Positions 42,710 through 50,098 of a stretch of DNA of 64,000 nt are shown one piece after another. A model generated the notes under the pieces. It did not search any database and was not told the origin of the DNA. It saw only the letters and a list, made by a program, of their open reading frames with translations. Position 1 is the first letter of the stretch; the number at the start of each line of letters is the position of its first letter. Made by a program: the position numbers and the translations under genes. The stretch covers positions 2,604,001 through 2,668,000 of the forward strand of contig NZ_CP012201.1 of NCBI RefSeq assembly GCF_001191005.1, in the 5' to 3' direction. Origin of the DNA: Massilia sp. NR 4-1 (GTDB lineage: Bacteria > Pseudomonadota > Gammaproteobacteria > Burkholderiales > Burkholderiaceae_D).

Positions 42710-43288
42710 TTAGTGCGAGTGGTGGTTGCTGTTGCCGCCGCTGTCCATGATGGCGCCGGAGGCATCCACATCGCCGTCCACACTGATACTACCTTGCACG
42801 CTGAGCGCGCCCTTGATGGTGGTCGATGGGCAGTCCACCAGCAGCGATGGGCATTTCAGCGTGACCGCACCGCCCGACGTCACGCTCACCGTTTCCGCGT
42901 TCTCGATGCTGACAGTCTTGCTGCCCTTGACCTGCAAGGCGCCGTTCTCCCAGTCGTATTCGATCAGGCAGCCGTCGGGCATCTTCCACGCCACCACTTT
43001 CGGGCGCTGGTCGTTGGCCTGCTGGTGCTGCTGCGAATAGAAGCCGGGCAGAATGAAGCCCGCCGCCGGTTCGCCCGAAGGTGACACCAGCAAAGCCTGT
43101 TCGCCCACCGAGGGCGGACGCCAGTGCCTTACTTCGCCGCCGCCCAGGCTAAGCCAGGGCAGCGGTGCAGACACCCACTGCCCTACTCTCAAGCGGCAGC
43201 GCGCAGCGCCGTGATCCACCGATTCCACGATGCCAGCCTGGATCAGCGTCGCCAGGCGGCGGTCCATTTCCGCGATCAGATATTGCAT
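42710..43288 (-). CDS. Baseplate assembly protein V, tail spike
   Basis: A 192-residue protein of the gpV family (RLATLIQAGIVESVDHGAAR, then VSAPLPWLSLGGGEVRHWRP, then GEQALLVSPSGEPAAGFILP). The C-terminal repeat-like beta region and the terminal histidine cluster (GGNSNHHSH) fit the membrane-piercing spike tip that binds iron by histidines. P2 gpV is 211 residues. Confidence 0.88.
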   Translation of the reverse strand: MQYLIAEMDRRLATLIQAGIVESVDHGAARCRLRVGQWVSAPLPWLSLGGGEVRHWRPPSVGEQALLVSPSGEPAAGFILPGFYSQQHQQANDQRPKVVAWKMPDGCLIEYDWENGALQVKGSKTVSIENAETVSVTSGGAVTLKCPSLLVDCPSTTIKGALSVQGSISVDGDVDASGAIMDSGGNSNHHSH

Positions 43289-43291
43289 GGC

Positions 43292-43813
43292 TTACTCCTG
43301 GCCCGCAGCGCGGTACTGGGCTTCCTTGCCGCGTCCTGTTTCGGGGTCGAGGCCCAGCATCAGCGTCAGCTTCGATTCGTCGCCATATGGCCAGGCCGGC
43401 ACGCCCAGCTCGATATCGTGGCTCCACTCCACCAACCAGGCCAGACGGCCGGCGGCGGGCGTCTGCGGATCGGGACCGGCCTGCGCGAACTGCGCCATGC
43501 CAATCGGCAGCCCCCAGTTCTCGCTCTTCAGCGCCAGCGCCAGACGTGCCGCCAGTTCGCGCACGGCGATTTCGGCCTTGGCCTGGGCCGAGGTCACCAG
43601 CAAGCGCGCTTGCAGGCGCACGGTCAGCGCCTGCTCGCCGCTGCCGGGATCGCGGCCCGGTTTCATATCGGCCAGCGTGACCAGCACGGCCGGCAGGGCC
43701 AGGCCGTCTTCGCTGGCGGGGTAGTGTCCAATAAAACCAAGGCCGGACAGCTTGGCAGCGAGTCCGGCCTTGATTGCCTCATGCAGCTGTTCGATGTTCT
43801 GTAATGTAGACAT
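43292..43813 (-). CDS. Tail completion / gp37-like protein
   Basis: A 173-residue protein (LQNIEQLHEAIKAGLAAKLS, ALTVRLQARLLVTSAQAKAE). The pattern is like Mu-type gp37/DUF1834 or tail-terminator proteins, but the match is loose. It is the first structural gene after the tandem terminators, and would cap the tail, which a tailocin still needs. Start 43813 follows TGGAG. Confidence 0.6.
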   Translation of the reverse strand: MSTLQNIEQLHEAIKAGLAAKLSGLGFIGHYPASEDGLALPAVLVTLADMKPGRDPGSGEQALTVRLQARLLVTSAQAKAEIAVRELAARLALALKSENWGLPIGMAQFAQAGPDPQTPAAGRLAWLVEWSHDIELGVPAWPYGDESKLTLMLGLDPETGRGKEAQYRAAGQE

Positions 43814-43825
43814 AGCTCCAGGCGT

Positions 43826-43857
43826 AAAAAAACCCGCGTGGCGCAAGCCAGGCGGGT
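43826..43857 (-). terminator. Second tandem terminator before the tail operon
   Basis: On the minus strand ACCCGCCTGGC, loop TTGC, GCCACGCGGGT, then seven T. One mismatch in the stem. It lies 12 bases before the first structural start codon. Confidence 0.8.
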
Positions 43858-43864
43858 CGTGGGC

Positions 43865-43896
43865 AGAAAACAAAAAAGCCCGCCGAAGCGAGCCTT
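43865..43896 (-). terminator. First tandem terminator in the late leader
   Basis: On the minus strand AAGGCTCGC, loop TTCG, GCGGGCTT, then TTTT and a second T run. One bulge in the stem. Confidence 0.75.
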
Positions 43897-43923
43897 GGAT
43901 GCAATTACTGCGATGATGACTGA

Positions 43924-43953
43924 ATCATATATCCCCCGTAACAAGCCCGTCAA
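43924..43953 (-). promoter_or_regulatory. Late promoter of the tail operon
   Basis: Minus strand: TTGACG (43953-43948), then TATGAT at 18 bp (43929-43924) or TATATG at 16 bp. It lies in the 158-base gap after the Q-like gene and just before two terminators. Confidence 0.6.
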
Positions 43954-43971
43954 GCACTTTTTTCAGAAATT

Positions 43972-44649
43972 TCAAAAATAATTAAAATCGCCCACCACGC
44001 CCTGCTCACGCAGATAGGGCTCCAGCCTGTCCAGCGCCACCATCTCCAGTTCATGCAAGCGTTCGCGCAGCTTGCCGTAGCCGCGCGCATACGCCATATG
44101 GTTGCCGCCGAAGTTGCGCGCCAGCTCGCGGAAGCTGATTTCCACGCCGCTATGGTTGGCATACAGCTTGCCGATCATGCAATCGATGGCGAAAGGCTTC
44201 AGATTCGGGAAAGATGGCGCCAGCCAGTCCGACAAGCCCTTGATCGCATCAATGCGCTCGGCCGAGAAGGCAAAGCGGCGCACGCCGTTTTCATCCTCCA
44301 CATCGGTATGGCCGAAGCGCGCCTGCAAGGCCCACATTTCGGTGCACGGCAGCTTGGTCTTGACCGCGTGCACGATCAGCGCGCATTGCGCCCTCACCTC
44401 CAGCGGGCTCAGGCCGCTGAAGTTGACGCGGCCCGAAGGCTTGCCGCGCAACTGCTGCAGCCAGGCATGCTGCTCCGCACTCATATTCGATGCCGATTCC
44501 AGCGCGCGGATCAGCAGCTTGCGCAGCGGCGCATCCTGCAGCGCCTGCTGCGCGGTGATCTGGTATGCCACATGCACGGCCTGCTCCGCGCTGCTGAAGA
44601 TTGCGTCCTGGTTTTCGCTTGCCGCCGCCTGGATATTCATATTGCCCAC
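43972..44649 (-). CDS. Q-like antiterminator candidate
   Basis: A 225-residue protein. The middle (SPLEVRAQCALIVHAVKTKL then WALQARFGHTD) and the C-terminal part (SFRELARNFGGNHMAYARGY, then ALDRLEPYLREQG) follow the pattern of phage 82 Q-type antitermination proteins. I assign this by pattern only. The N-terminal 60 residues are unrelated helices. Start GTG 44649 fits AAGGAGG five bases upstream; ATG 44640 is the alternative. Its promoter overlaps the putative repressor operators, and the next promoter downstream is followed by two terminators, the usual target layout of Q. Confidence 0.6.
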   Translation of the reverse strand: MGNMNIQAAASENQDAIFSSAEQAVHVAYQITAQQALQDAPLRKLLIRALESASNMSAEQHAWLQQLRGKPSGRVNFSGLSPLEVRAQCALIVHAVKTKLPCTEMWALQARFGHTDVEDENGVRRFAFSAERIDAIKGLSDWLAPSFPNLKPFAIDCMIGKLYANHSGVEISFRELARNFGGNHMAYARGYGKLRERLHELEMVALDRLEPYLREQGVVGDFNYF

Positions 44650-44686
44650 ATTGCCCTCCTTCACTGTCCACAAGGAAATTCTTGCC

Positions 44687-44734
44687 AATACGAGCAATAT
44701 ATACGAGAATGGATACCTTATCAATACGCGAATG
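44687..44734. promoter_or_regulatory. Putative repressor operators in the divergent region
   Basis: Three direct copies of a 10-12 base motif: AATACGAGCAAT (44687), TATACGAGAATG (44700), AATACGCGAATG (44723). They cover the TTGATA and TATATT elements readable toward the Q-like gene. Confidence 0.5.
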
Positions 44735-44743
44735 AATAGAAAA

Positions 44744-44779
44744 TTGTCGCCAACTATCCACGCATGTATATTGAAACTA
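44744..44779 (+). promoter_or_regulatory. Leaderless promoter of the S24 repressor
   Basis: TTGTCG (44744-44749), 17 bp, TATATT (44767-44772). The expected +1, seven bases after the -10, is the A of the ATG at 44779. No ribosome site precedes it. Confidence 0.55.
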
Positions 44780-45468
44780 TGGACATTTCTAGCAGACTGG
44801 ACTCCGCCATGAAGGAGGCGGGCTTCGTATCGCAAAGTGCGCTGGCGCGCGCTTCCGGCGTGCCGCAGCCAACGATCAACCGCATCCTCAAAGGGGTGGG
44901 CAAAAAGGGACCAGAGGCGCATACCCTGGTGCAGCTGGCCGCCGCCTGCAACGTCACTTTCGACTGGCTGCACGAGGGCATCGAACCCAAACACCGCGCC
45001 CTGCCCGCCGAGTTCACGCCGGTGGTGGTGGCGCAGGACGATGACGAGCGTTTTTACCAGATTCAAAAGGTGAAGTTGCGCCTGTCGGCCGGCATCAGCG
45101 GCTTCAGTGTGGAGCCGGAGAAGCACGATGGCAGCATGCTCAGCATCCCGCGCAACTGGGCCGACCGCCACGGCTATATTCCCGAGCGCCTGATCGCCAT
45201 CAAGGTCAAGGGCGAGAGCATGGAGCCGGCGCTGTATGCGGACGATCTGGTCATCGTCAACACGGCCGACGCCAAGCCGCAGGATGGCGTGGTCTTTGCC
45301 GTCAACTACGAGGGCGAGCCGGTCGTCAAGCGCATGTCGCGCGATGCGGGACAGTGGTGGCTGACGTCGGACAATCCCGACCAGCGCAAATACCACCGCA
45401 AGGTTTGCCGTGGCAATGACTGCATCATCATCGGCCGCGTGGTGCGCAAGGAAAGCGACCGGATCTGA
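44779..45468 (+). CDS. S24-family phage repressor with autocleavage domain
   Basis: A 229-residue cI/LexA-like repressor. The N-terminal helix-turn-helix (about 10-65, SQSALARASGVPQPTINRIL) is followed by a peptidase S24 domain with the cleavage bond A104-G105 (RLSAGISGF), catalytic S147 (KGESMEP) and K184 (VVKRM). RecA-stimulated self-cleavage would lift repression during DNA damage. It is divergent from the Q-like gene across the operators. ATG 44779 fits a leaderless transcript; ATG 44764 would lie within the -10. Confidence 0.87.
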   Translation: MDISSRLDSAMKEAGFVSQSALARASGVPQPTINRILKGVGKKGPEAHTLVQLAAACNVTFDWLHEGIEPKHRALPAEFTPVVVAQDDDERFYQIQKVKLRLSAGISGFSVEPEKHDGSMLSIPRNWADRHGYIPERLIAIKVKGESMEPALYADDLVIVNTADAKPQDGVVFAVNYEGEPVVKRMSRDAGQWWLTSDNPDQRKYHRKVCRGNDCIIIGRVVRKESDRI

Positions 45469-45469
45469 G

Positions 45470-46180
45470 CTATTCTTCGCCCAGAATGGTCTTCTGAATC
45501 CGCTCGATCACCTTATCTTTCTGCATCTGCTGCAGCACGGCGGACAGCTTGGGGATCAGCGCCTCATGCTTTTTGTGCAGGTAGTGGAAGACGGGGAAAG
45601 TCGCCAGCGGCGGCTGCAGCACGCGGATATCGGCCAGCTTCAAGGTCTTGGCCATCGCCAGGCCGGAGACGCGGTTGCCCACCACCACATCGGTGCGGCC
45701 CATGGTCATTTTTTGCAGGGCCTGCATCATGGTCGCCACCGGTTCAATGTGCATGCCCTGCGTGTTCTGCTCCACGATCTTGATACCGCGGATGAAGCCG
45801 ATGGTGAAGGGGCGCAGGCTCTCCCAGCCATTGACCACGAAGCTCGTGCCCAGCGTGAAGATCACGATTTCATACGTCAGCAGAGGGATGGGGACGATCA
45901 TCAGATTCGGATAGTCGCGCTCGATGCCGATCTTGCGGTACAGTTCGCCATCCATCATGCCGTCGTTGGCGCTGACCAGCGCACGCTCGGCGGGCAGACG
46001 CACCACATCCAGACTCATGCCCAGCCGGCGGTAGGCTTCGCGCAAAACCTGCTCGGCAATATCGGTGGCGGGATCGGTTTCCAGCAACGTGGACACGCGC
46101 ATCGCTTTACTGGCGCCATAAGCACTCAACGCCGGCAGATAAGCCAGCAGCGCAAGATTGAGTAAGGTTCGCCTGTGCAT
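45470..46180 (-). CDS. Periplasmic substrate-binding protein (SBP family 3 type)
   Basis: A 236-residue exported protein (signal about 1-22). It has the two-lobe binding-protein look with RVSTLLETDPATDIAEQVLR and RLPAERALVSANDGMMDGEL, a pattern of family 3 solute-binding proteins without an ABC partner nearby. Such orphan proteins are common in betaproteobacteria; the ligand is unknown. It ends two bases from the repressor stop. Confidence 0.75.
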   Translation of the reverse strand: MHRRTLLNLALLAYLPALSAYGASKAMRVSTLLETDPATDIAEQVLREAYRRLGMSLDVVRLPAERALVSANDGMMDGELYRKIGIERDYPNLMIVPIPLLTYEIVIFTLGTSFVVNGWESLRPFTIGFIRGIKIVEQNTQGMHIEPVATMMQALQKMTMGRTDVVVGNRVSGLAMAKTLKLADIRVLQPPLATFPVFHYLHKKHEALIPKLSAVLQQMQKDKVIERIQKTILGEE

Positions 46181-46312
46181 CGTGCGAACTCCTTAACTGT
46201 TGAGATTGTTTAGCTTTCAGGATAGTCGCTTCGCCTGTTTTCCGCGAGTACCGGCACTGCAAAAAACCACAGCGGAGCCATACGGAAAATAGCTGAGATA
46301 CCGGAACTGATT

Positions 46313-46375
46313 GCAAATTACAATCGCCGAGGCTTCATTAATCCATGCTACTGTGTCTCTCTCCTATCCGCATCT
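46313..46375 (+). repeat. Leader repeat copy A
   Basis: About 60 bases (GCAAATTACAATCGCC, ATCCATGCTACTGTGTC, CTATCCGCATC) align with copy B at 48041-48103. Each precedes one of two small paralogous genes. Confidence 0.65.
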
Positions 46376-46442
46376 CTGACCTCGATCCCAGTCTTTGGCG
46401 ATGCCCTCTATCCGCACCGTTGCCCAACCGCGAAAGCTCGCC

Positions 46443-46691
46443 ATGACCCTCGATAAGCGCACCAACACCAAACAGGCGGACGCCGTCAACGTCGCCATCC
46501 GAATTTACCGGCTATGGGGCGGCGTCAACGCATCGAACCACTTGCTCAGCCATGACGTTCCGCAGGAGGTGATTGAGCGCATTCTTCAGCACGGCCCGCG
46601 GCGCTGCGATTACGAACTGCCGGTCATTCTGCGTTTCGGCCCGCGTCTGCCGGCCTGGCACAAGATGGCCGCGTCGGCAGCGGGCGCCTGA
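46443..46691 (+). CDS. Small helical protein, paralogue A
   Basis: An 82-residue basic, helical protein. Its centre (LLSHDVPQEVIERILQHGPRR) resembles that of the 83-residue protein at 48293 (LRIHGFSTETIMRVLFNQRR), and the two share a homologous leader. ATG 46443 is chosen because it gives equal lengths; 46401 is possible. Function unknown. Confidence 0.6.
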   Translation: MTLDKRTNTKQADAVNVAIRIYRLWGGVNASNHLLSHDVPQEVIERILQHGPRRCDYELPVILRFGPRLPAWHKMAASAAGA

Positions 46692-46715
46692 GCGCGCCGC
46701 CCTGCCTGCGCCGCG

Positions 46716-47855
46716 TCAAGCGCGCAGCTCGACGGCGGCGGCGCGCGGCAAACGCACTTTGAACAAGGTGCCGGAGCTGGCCTCCGATTCCACCGTGACC
46801 ACACCGCCATGCGCGAGGGTGATTTCGCGCACGATATAAAGCCCCAGGCCAAGGCTATTGGCGGGCCGCCCCACATCCATGGCATCCCCCCCGACCTGCG
46901 TCAGCCGGTCCATCAGTGTCGGCAGTGAAGCGGCGGGAATGACGGGACCGAAGTTGCGGATCTGGAAAACGATTTCCTTCGGCTCGCCTTGCAAGGCCAC
47001 CACGATATGCTTGCTATCGGAGCTGTATTGGGCGGCGTTGCTGCACAGGTTGGCAAACACTTGCTGGATGCGGTCACCGTCGAAATAGCCCTGGACATCG
47101 CCGCACACGTCCAGCTGATACGTCGCTTCCGGAAAGGCCGCGTTGGCCTCCTCCATCGCCGCGCGGCAGATCTCCTCCAGATTCACCAGCTTGCGGTGCA
47201 GCGGAATATCGCCTCCCAGATGCAGGCGCGCCAGTTCCAGCAGATCACGCACGATCGCGTTCATGGTGCGGGCACTGCGCAGGATGCGGCCGCCCACATG
47301 GTCGGCCGCTTCGGCATCGCGCTGGGCCAGCACATGCCCGGCCGAGGTGATGGCCGCCAGCGGATTGCGCAGGTCGTGGCCAAGAATGGCGAGAAAGGTG
47401 TCGCGCGCCAGCGCCGCCTCTTCCGAAAACTTCAAAATCGATTCGGCCAGCGCCTGGTCGAGAGCTTCGTCAAAACGGATCAGCTCGTCCACCATGCCGC
47501 CACGCTTACGCTCGTATGCCAGCCACAGCCGCGCCACGCTGGCGCGCAGCGCGCGGAATTCCGCGACCACCTGCGGCAGCGAAAAGCCGCGCCCTTGCCG
47601 CGTCCGGCCATGAATGGCGGCGGGACTGTTGCCGGTGGATGCGGGGTCGCGGTGGCCCAGCGATTTTTCGTGCTGTTCTTCCGACGTTTGCCGGGTGGCG
47701 ATATCGGCGGCAATCGCGATCAGGATCTGCGCGGCGTGGTCGCGCAGATCCTGGGTCGTCATTTCGCTACCGCTCGGCGCCATGCTGCGGGCAAAAGCCT
47801 CCCATTCGATCAGGATCGCTTCCAAATTGGCGGTGATGAATTGGGACAGGTGCAT
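46716..47855 (-). CDS. Sensor histidine kinase with RsbRD-like N-terminus
   Basis: A 379-residue soluble kinase. Residues 1-140 look like an RsbRD/globin-type sensor region (HLSQFITANLEAILIEWEAF). The H-box is in LAILGHDLRNPLAAITSAGH, followed by the N box (FANLCSNAAQYSSDS) and G box (SLGLGLYIV). No response regulator lies next to it. It lies between the two paralogous small genes. A TATAAT is on the minus strand near 47908. Confidence 0.85.
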   Translation of the reverse strand: MHLSQFITANLEAILIEWEAFARSMAPSGSEMTTQDLRDHAAQILIAIAADIATRQTSEEQHEKSLGHRDPASTGNSPAAIHGRTRQGRGFSLPQVVAEFRALRASVARLWLAYERKRGGMVDELIRFDEALDQALAESILKFSEEAALARDTFLAILGHDLRNPLAAITSAGHVLAQRDAEAADHVGGRILRSARTMNAIVRDLLELARLHLGGDIPLHRKLVNLEEICRAAMEEANAAFPEATYQLDVCGDVQGYFDGDRIQQVFANLCSNAAQYSSDSKHIVVALQGEPKEIVFQIRNFGPVIPAASLPTLMDRLTQVGGDAMDVGRPANSLGLGLYIVREITLAHGGVVTVESEASSGTLFKVRLPRAAAVELRA

Positions 47856-48292
47856 GGTCATGACAACGGCCCGTTGCGGCCTGCAAGGGAGAGGGCCGAT
47901 GCAGTCCATTATAGATGCGGCTAAGCTGGAATGACTGTTTGCCTGCGTTATCGTTGCGGCGTTTGGACGCTCGGTCGCAGCGCCCTGCGCGGTTTGAGAC
48001 GCCGGGATAGCAAACGCTCTCAAACCCAGGCCCGGTATAGCAATTTACAATGATGGCGATAGCTCAATCCATGGTACTGTGTCACTCTCTCGTCCGCATC
48101 ATGGACGTTCGGCCGCTCTTCTCCCGCTCATCCCGCCGCGGGATTACCGGCCCCGACTACCGACTGCGATTATCGGGCAACGCGCCGGTCTTACGAAGAC
48201 CGGCAGGACCATCTGCCAGCATCAGGCAGCAGTGCCTAGAAGTACACGCTCAACGACGTTCCGTACATGGCTACATCGACAGGAGCAACCCA
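47856..48292. other. Intergenic region with leader copy B and a hairpin
   Basis: This 437-base gap holds leader copy B (48041-48103) and a perfect 9-bp stem GCCGGTCTT-acg-AAGACCGGC (48184-48204) without a T-tract. No other gene seen. Confidence 0.55.
48041..48103 (+). repeat. Leader repeat copy B
   Basis: GCAATTTACAATGATGG, ATCCATGGTACTGTGTC and GTCCGCATC match copy A at 46313-46375. It lies about 190 bases before the small gene at 48293. Confidence 0.65.
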
Positions 48293-48544
48293 ATGAAAGC
48301 TCGGACCTCTGCATCACCATCCCAGTGTGAACGGGAAGACACCAGCGCTTCCCAAGTGATAGAACGCGCCATCGGCTTCATGACCGAACGCGACCGCTTC
48401 TACGCAGAAACCTATTTGCGCATCCATGGCTTCAGCACCGAAACCATCATGCGCGTGCTGTTCAACCAGCGCCGCCGGCGCGGCACCACCAGGCCTGCCG
48501 AGCAGGAGCGACAGGAACTGGATGAGCAGACGGCGGCCGCCTGA
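48293..48544 (+). CDS. Small helical protein, paralogue B
   Basis: An 83-residue basic protein (VIERAIGFMTERDRFYAETY, then RVLFNQRRRRGTTRPAEQER). It looks like its neighbour at 46443 in size and central pattern. The ATG at 48293 has AGGAG seven bases upstream. The long 5' region contains the conserved leader and a hairpin, which suggests regulation in the leader. Function unknown. Confidence 0.65.
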   Translation: MKARTSASPSQCEREDTSASQVIERAIGFMTERDRFYAETYLRIHGFSTETIMRVLFNQRRRRGTTRPAEQERQELDEQTAAA

Positions 48545-48586
48545 TCGGTGCATGCCTCAGCGCTAAAAAACGACCTATTGCCTGCG

Positions 48587-49987
48587 TCATGCCGGAGTTT
48601 GCTTTTTTAGAAAGGCATAGATGCGCGGATCGTGCGAATAGGCCGCGTTAAAGCGCAGGAACTGGGCTGCTGTCTTGTTGATGCTAAAGACATTCCCTGG
48701 GGCGAACAGGATGCCGGATGCCAGGCCGGTGCTTGCGATATGCGATGCATCCATCCCCTCGCCCTGTACCCACAGGAAAGGACCGCCCGCCGACTCCGCC
48801 CACAATTCCAGGCCACTATCGTGCAGCCGCTTGCGCACCGATACCGAGGCCTTGCGCAAGCGCTGCCGGATCGCCTCGGTATGCTTGCGATAACTGCCGT
48901 CCAGCAGCAGCTTGCAGATGAGCCGTGCCGACAGCTCGTTATTGCCGAATGTGGTCGCCAGTTTCAAGTCCAGGATGGCCTCGACCCACTCGGCCTTGGC
49001 CGCCAGATAACCGCAGCGCGCCGCACCCGATAAGGTTTTGGAAAAGCTGCCGATGTAGATCACGCCCTGCAACTGATCCAGTGCGGCCAGGCGCACGGCG
49101 GGACGCTCTTCCAGGTCGCCAAAGGTATCGTCTTCAATAATGGCGAAGTCGTACTGCTGGCTCAGCAGCAAAATCTTGTGCACCACGGCGGCGGAAAATG
49201 AGATGCCCGTGGGGTTTTGCAGCGCCGTGTTAGTGATGTAAAGACGCGGGCGATGCTGTGCCAGCGCTACCTCAAACTGGCGCAGGTCCGGACCATCTGG
49301 CGTGAGCGGGATGCCAAGCACATTGACGCGATGGGCGCGCAAACTGGCTTGGAAATTGAAGTAGCAAGGATCGTCCACCAGGACCGTGTCGCCCGGCCGC
49401 ACCAGCAAGCGAATGGCCAGATCGAGTGCCTGGCTGCCGCTATCGGTCAGCACGATGCCGTCCGGCCGGACATCAATGCCTCGGCCATCCAGGTGGCGCC
49501 GCAATTGCTCGCGCAGCGGACGATACCCAGCAGGTTCGCCATACGCAGTCAGTCCGGCGCCAGCCTCGCGCCGCAGGGAACCCAATGCCCGCAACATGCC
49601 TTCCTCATGCAGGTAATCCGAAGGAAGCCAGCCGCAGCCTGGACGCAAGGCGCCGCTAGGCAGTTGCAAGGAGTTCCGCAACATCCAGAATTCATCGATC
49701 TTGCGTTCGGGCGCCGCGACCGCGCGGCCGATCTCCAGCACCTGCCTTGGCGCCGCCACGTAAAAGCCCGACTTTGCTTTCGAAATCGCCAGGCCTTTGG
49801 CGACCAGCCTGTCATACGCTTCCACGGCCGTTGTTTTGGAAATCTGGCTGCTCAGCGCGAAGCTGCGGATGGATGGCAGTTTCACCCCGGAGGCAAGCTG
49901 GCGCGACTCGATCGCGGCAGCGAGATAAGCTACCACTTGCTCAACCACACTTTGCTTCGATTTCTCGGATCGTTTGAATGGCGCCAT
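48587..49987 (-). CDS. MocR-type regulator (GntR helix-turn-helix fused to aminotransferase fold)
   Basis: A 466-residue protein: GntR winged helix (about 10-75, with KLPSIRSFALSSQISKTTAV), then a fold-type I aminotransferase domain (about 100-460) whose PLP lysine is K317 in GSFSKTLSGAARCGYLA. MocR proteins sense PLP or amino compounds. It is divergent from an EamA exporter, a typical target pair. Confidence 0.88.
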   Translation of the reverse strand: MAPFKRSEKSKQSVVEQVVAYLAAAIESRQLASGVKLPSIRSFALSSQISKTTAVEAYDRLVAKGLAISKAKSGFYVAAPRQVLEIGRAVAAPERKIDEFWMLRNSLQLPSGALRPGCGWLPSDYLHEEGMLRALGSLRREAGAGLTAYGEPAGYRPLREQLRRHLDGRGIDVRPDGIVLTDSGSQALDLAIRLLVRPGDTVLVDDPCYFNFQASLRAHRVNVLGIPLTPDGPDLRQFEVALAQHRPRLYITNTALQNPTGISFSAAVVHKILLLSQQYDFAIIEDDTFGDLEERPAVRLAALDQLQGVIYIGSFSKTLSGAARCGYLAAKAEWVEAILDLKLATTFGNNELSARLICKLLLDGSYRKHTEAIRQRLRKASVSVRKRLHDSGLELWAESAGGPFLWVQGEGMDASHIASTGLASGILFAPGNVFSINKTAAQFLRFNAAYSHDPRIYAFLKKQTPA

Positions 49988-49999
49988 CTGTCATCTCTT

Positions 50000-50029
50000 T
50001 TGTATCAGTACAGTATTAATCATTGTATC
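50000..50029. promoter_or_regulatory. Direct repeat operator for the MocR-type regulator
   Basis: TTGTATC occurs at 50000-50006 and 50023-50029, 23 bp apart in the same direction. MocR proteins usually bind direct repeats between divergent genes. Confidence 0.5.
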
Positions 50030-50098
50030 CAATCTGTCTCTTTCTGCCCCCTCCGGCGAAAACTAGAATCAGCAGCATCTGATTAATTGGGGAATGCG

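Larger units (their letters stand above)
26448..45468 (-). mobile_element. Contractile phage-tail (R-type tailocin-like) locus
   Basis: About 19 kb with a nearly complete P2/Mu-like contractile tail: baseplate V, W, J, I, fibres, sheath, tube, chaperones E/E', tape measure, U, X, D, then lysis genes. A divergent S24 repressor and a Q-like regulator lie at the other end. No portal, terminase, capsid, scaffold, head-completion, integrase or replication gene is present, and no direct repeats that look like attachment sites were seen. The open frames are intact, which argues against simple decay. A defective prophage is the alternative. Confidence 0.8.

Noticed and set aside
26448..45468. A complete functional prophage
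   Set aside because: No integrase, terminase, portal, capsid or replication gene is found, and both flanks are chromosomal genes.
47918..47930. A CTAAGCT promoter on the plus strand
   Set aside because: No gene follows in that direction within reach and no palindrome stands upstream; the minus strand has a TATAAT for the kinase.
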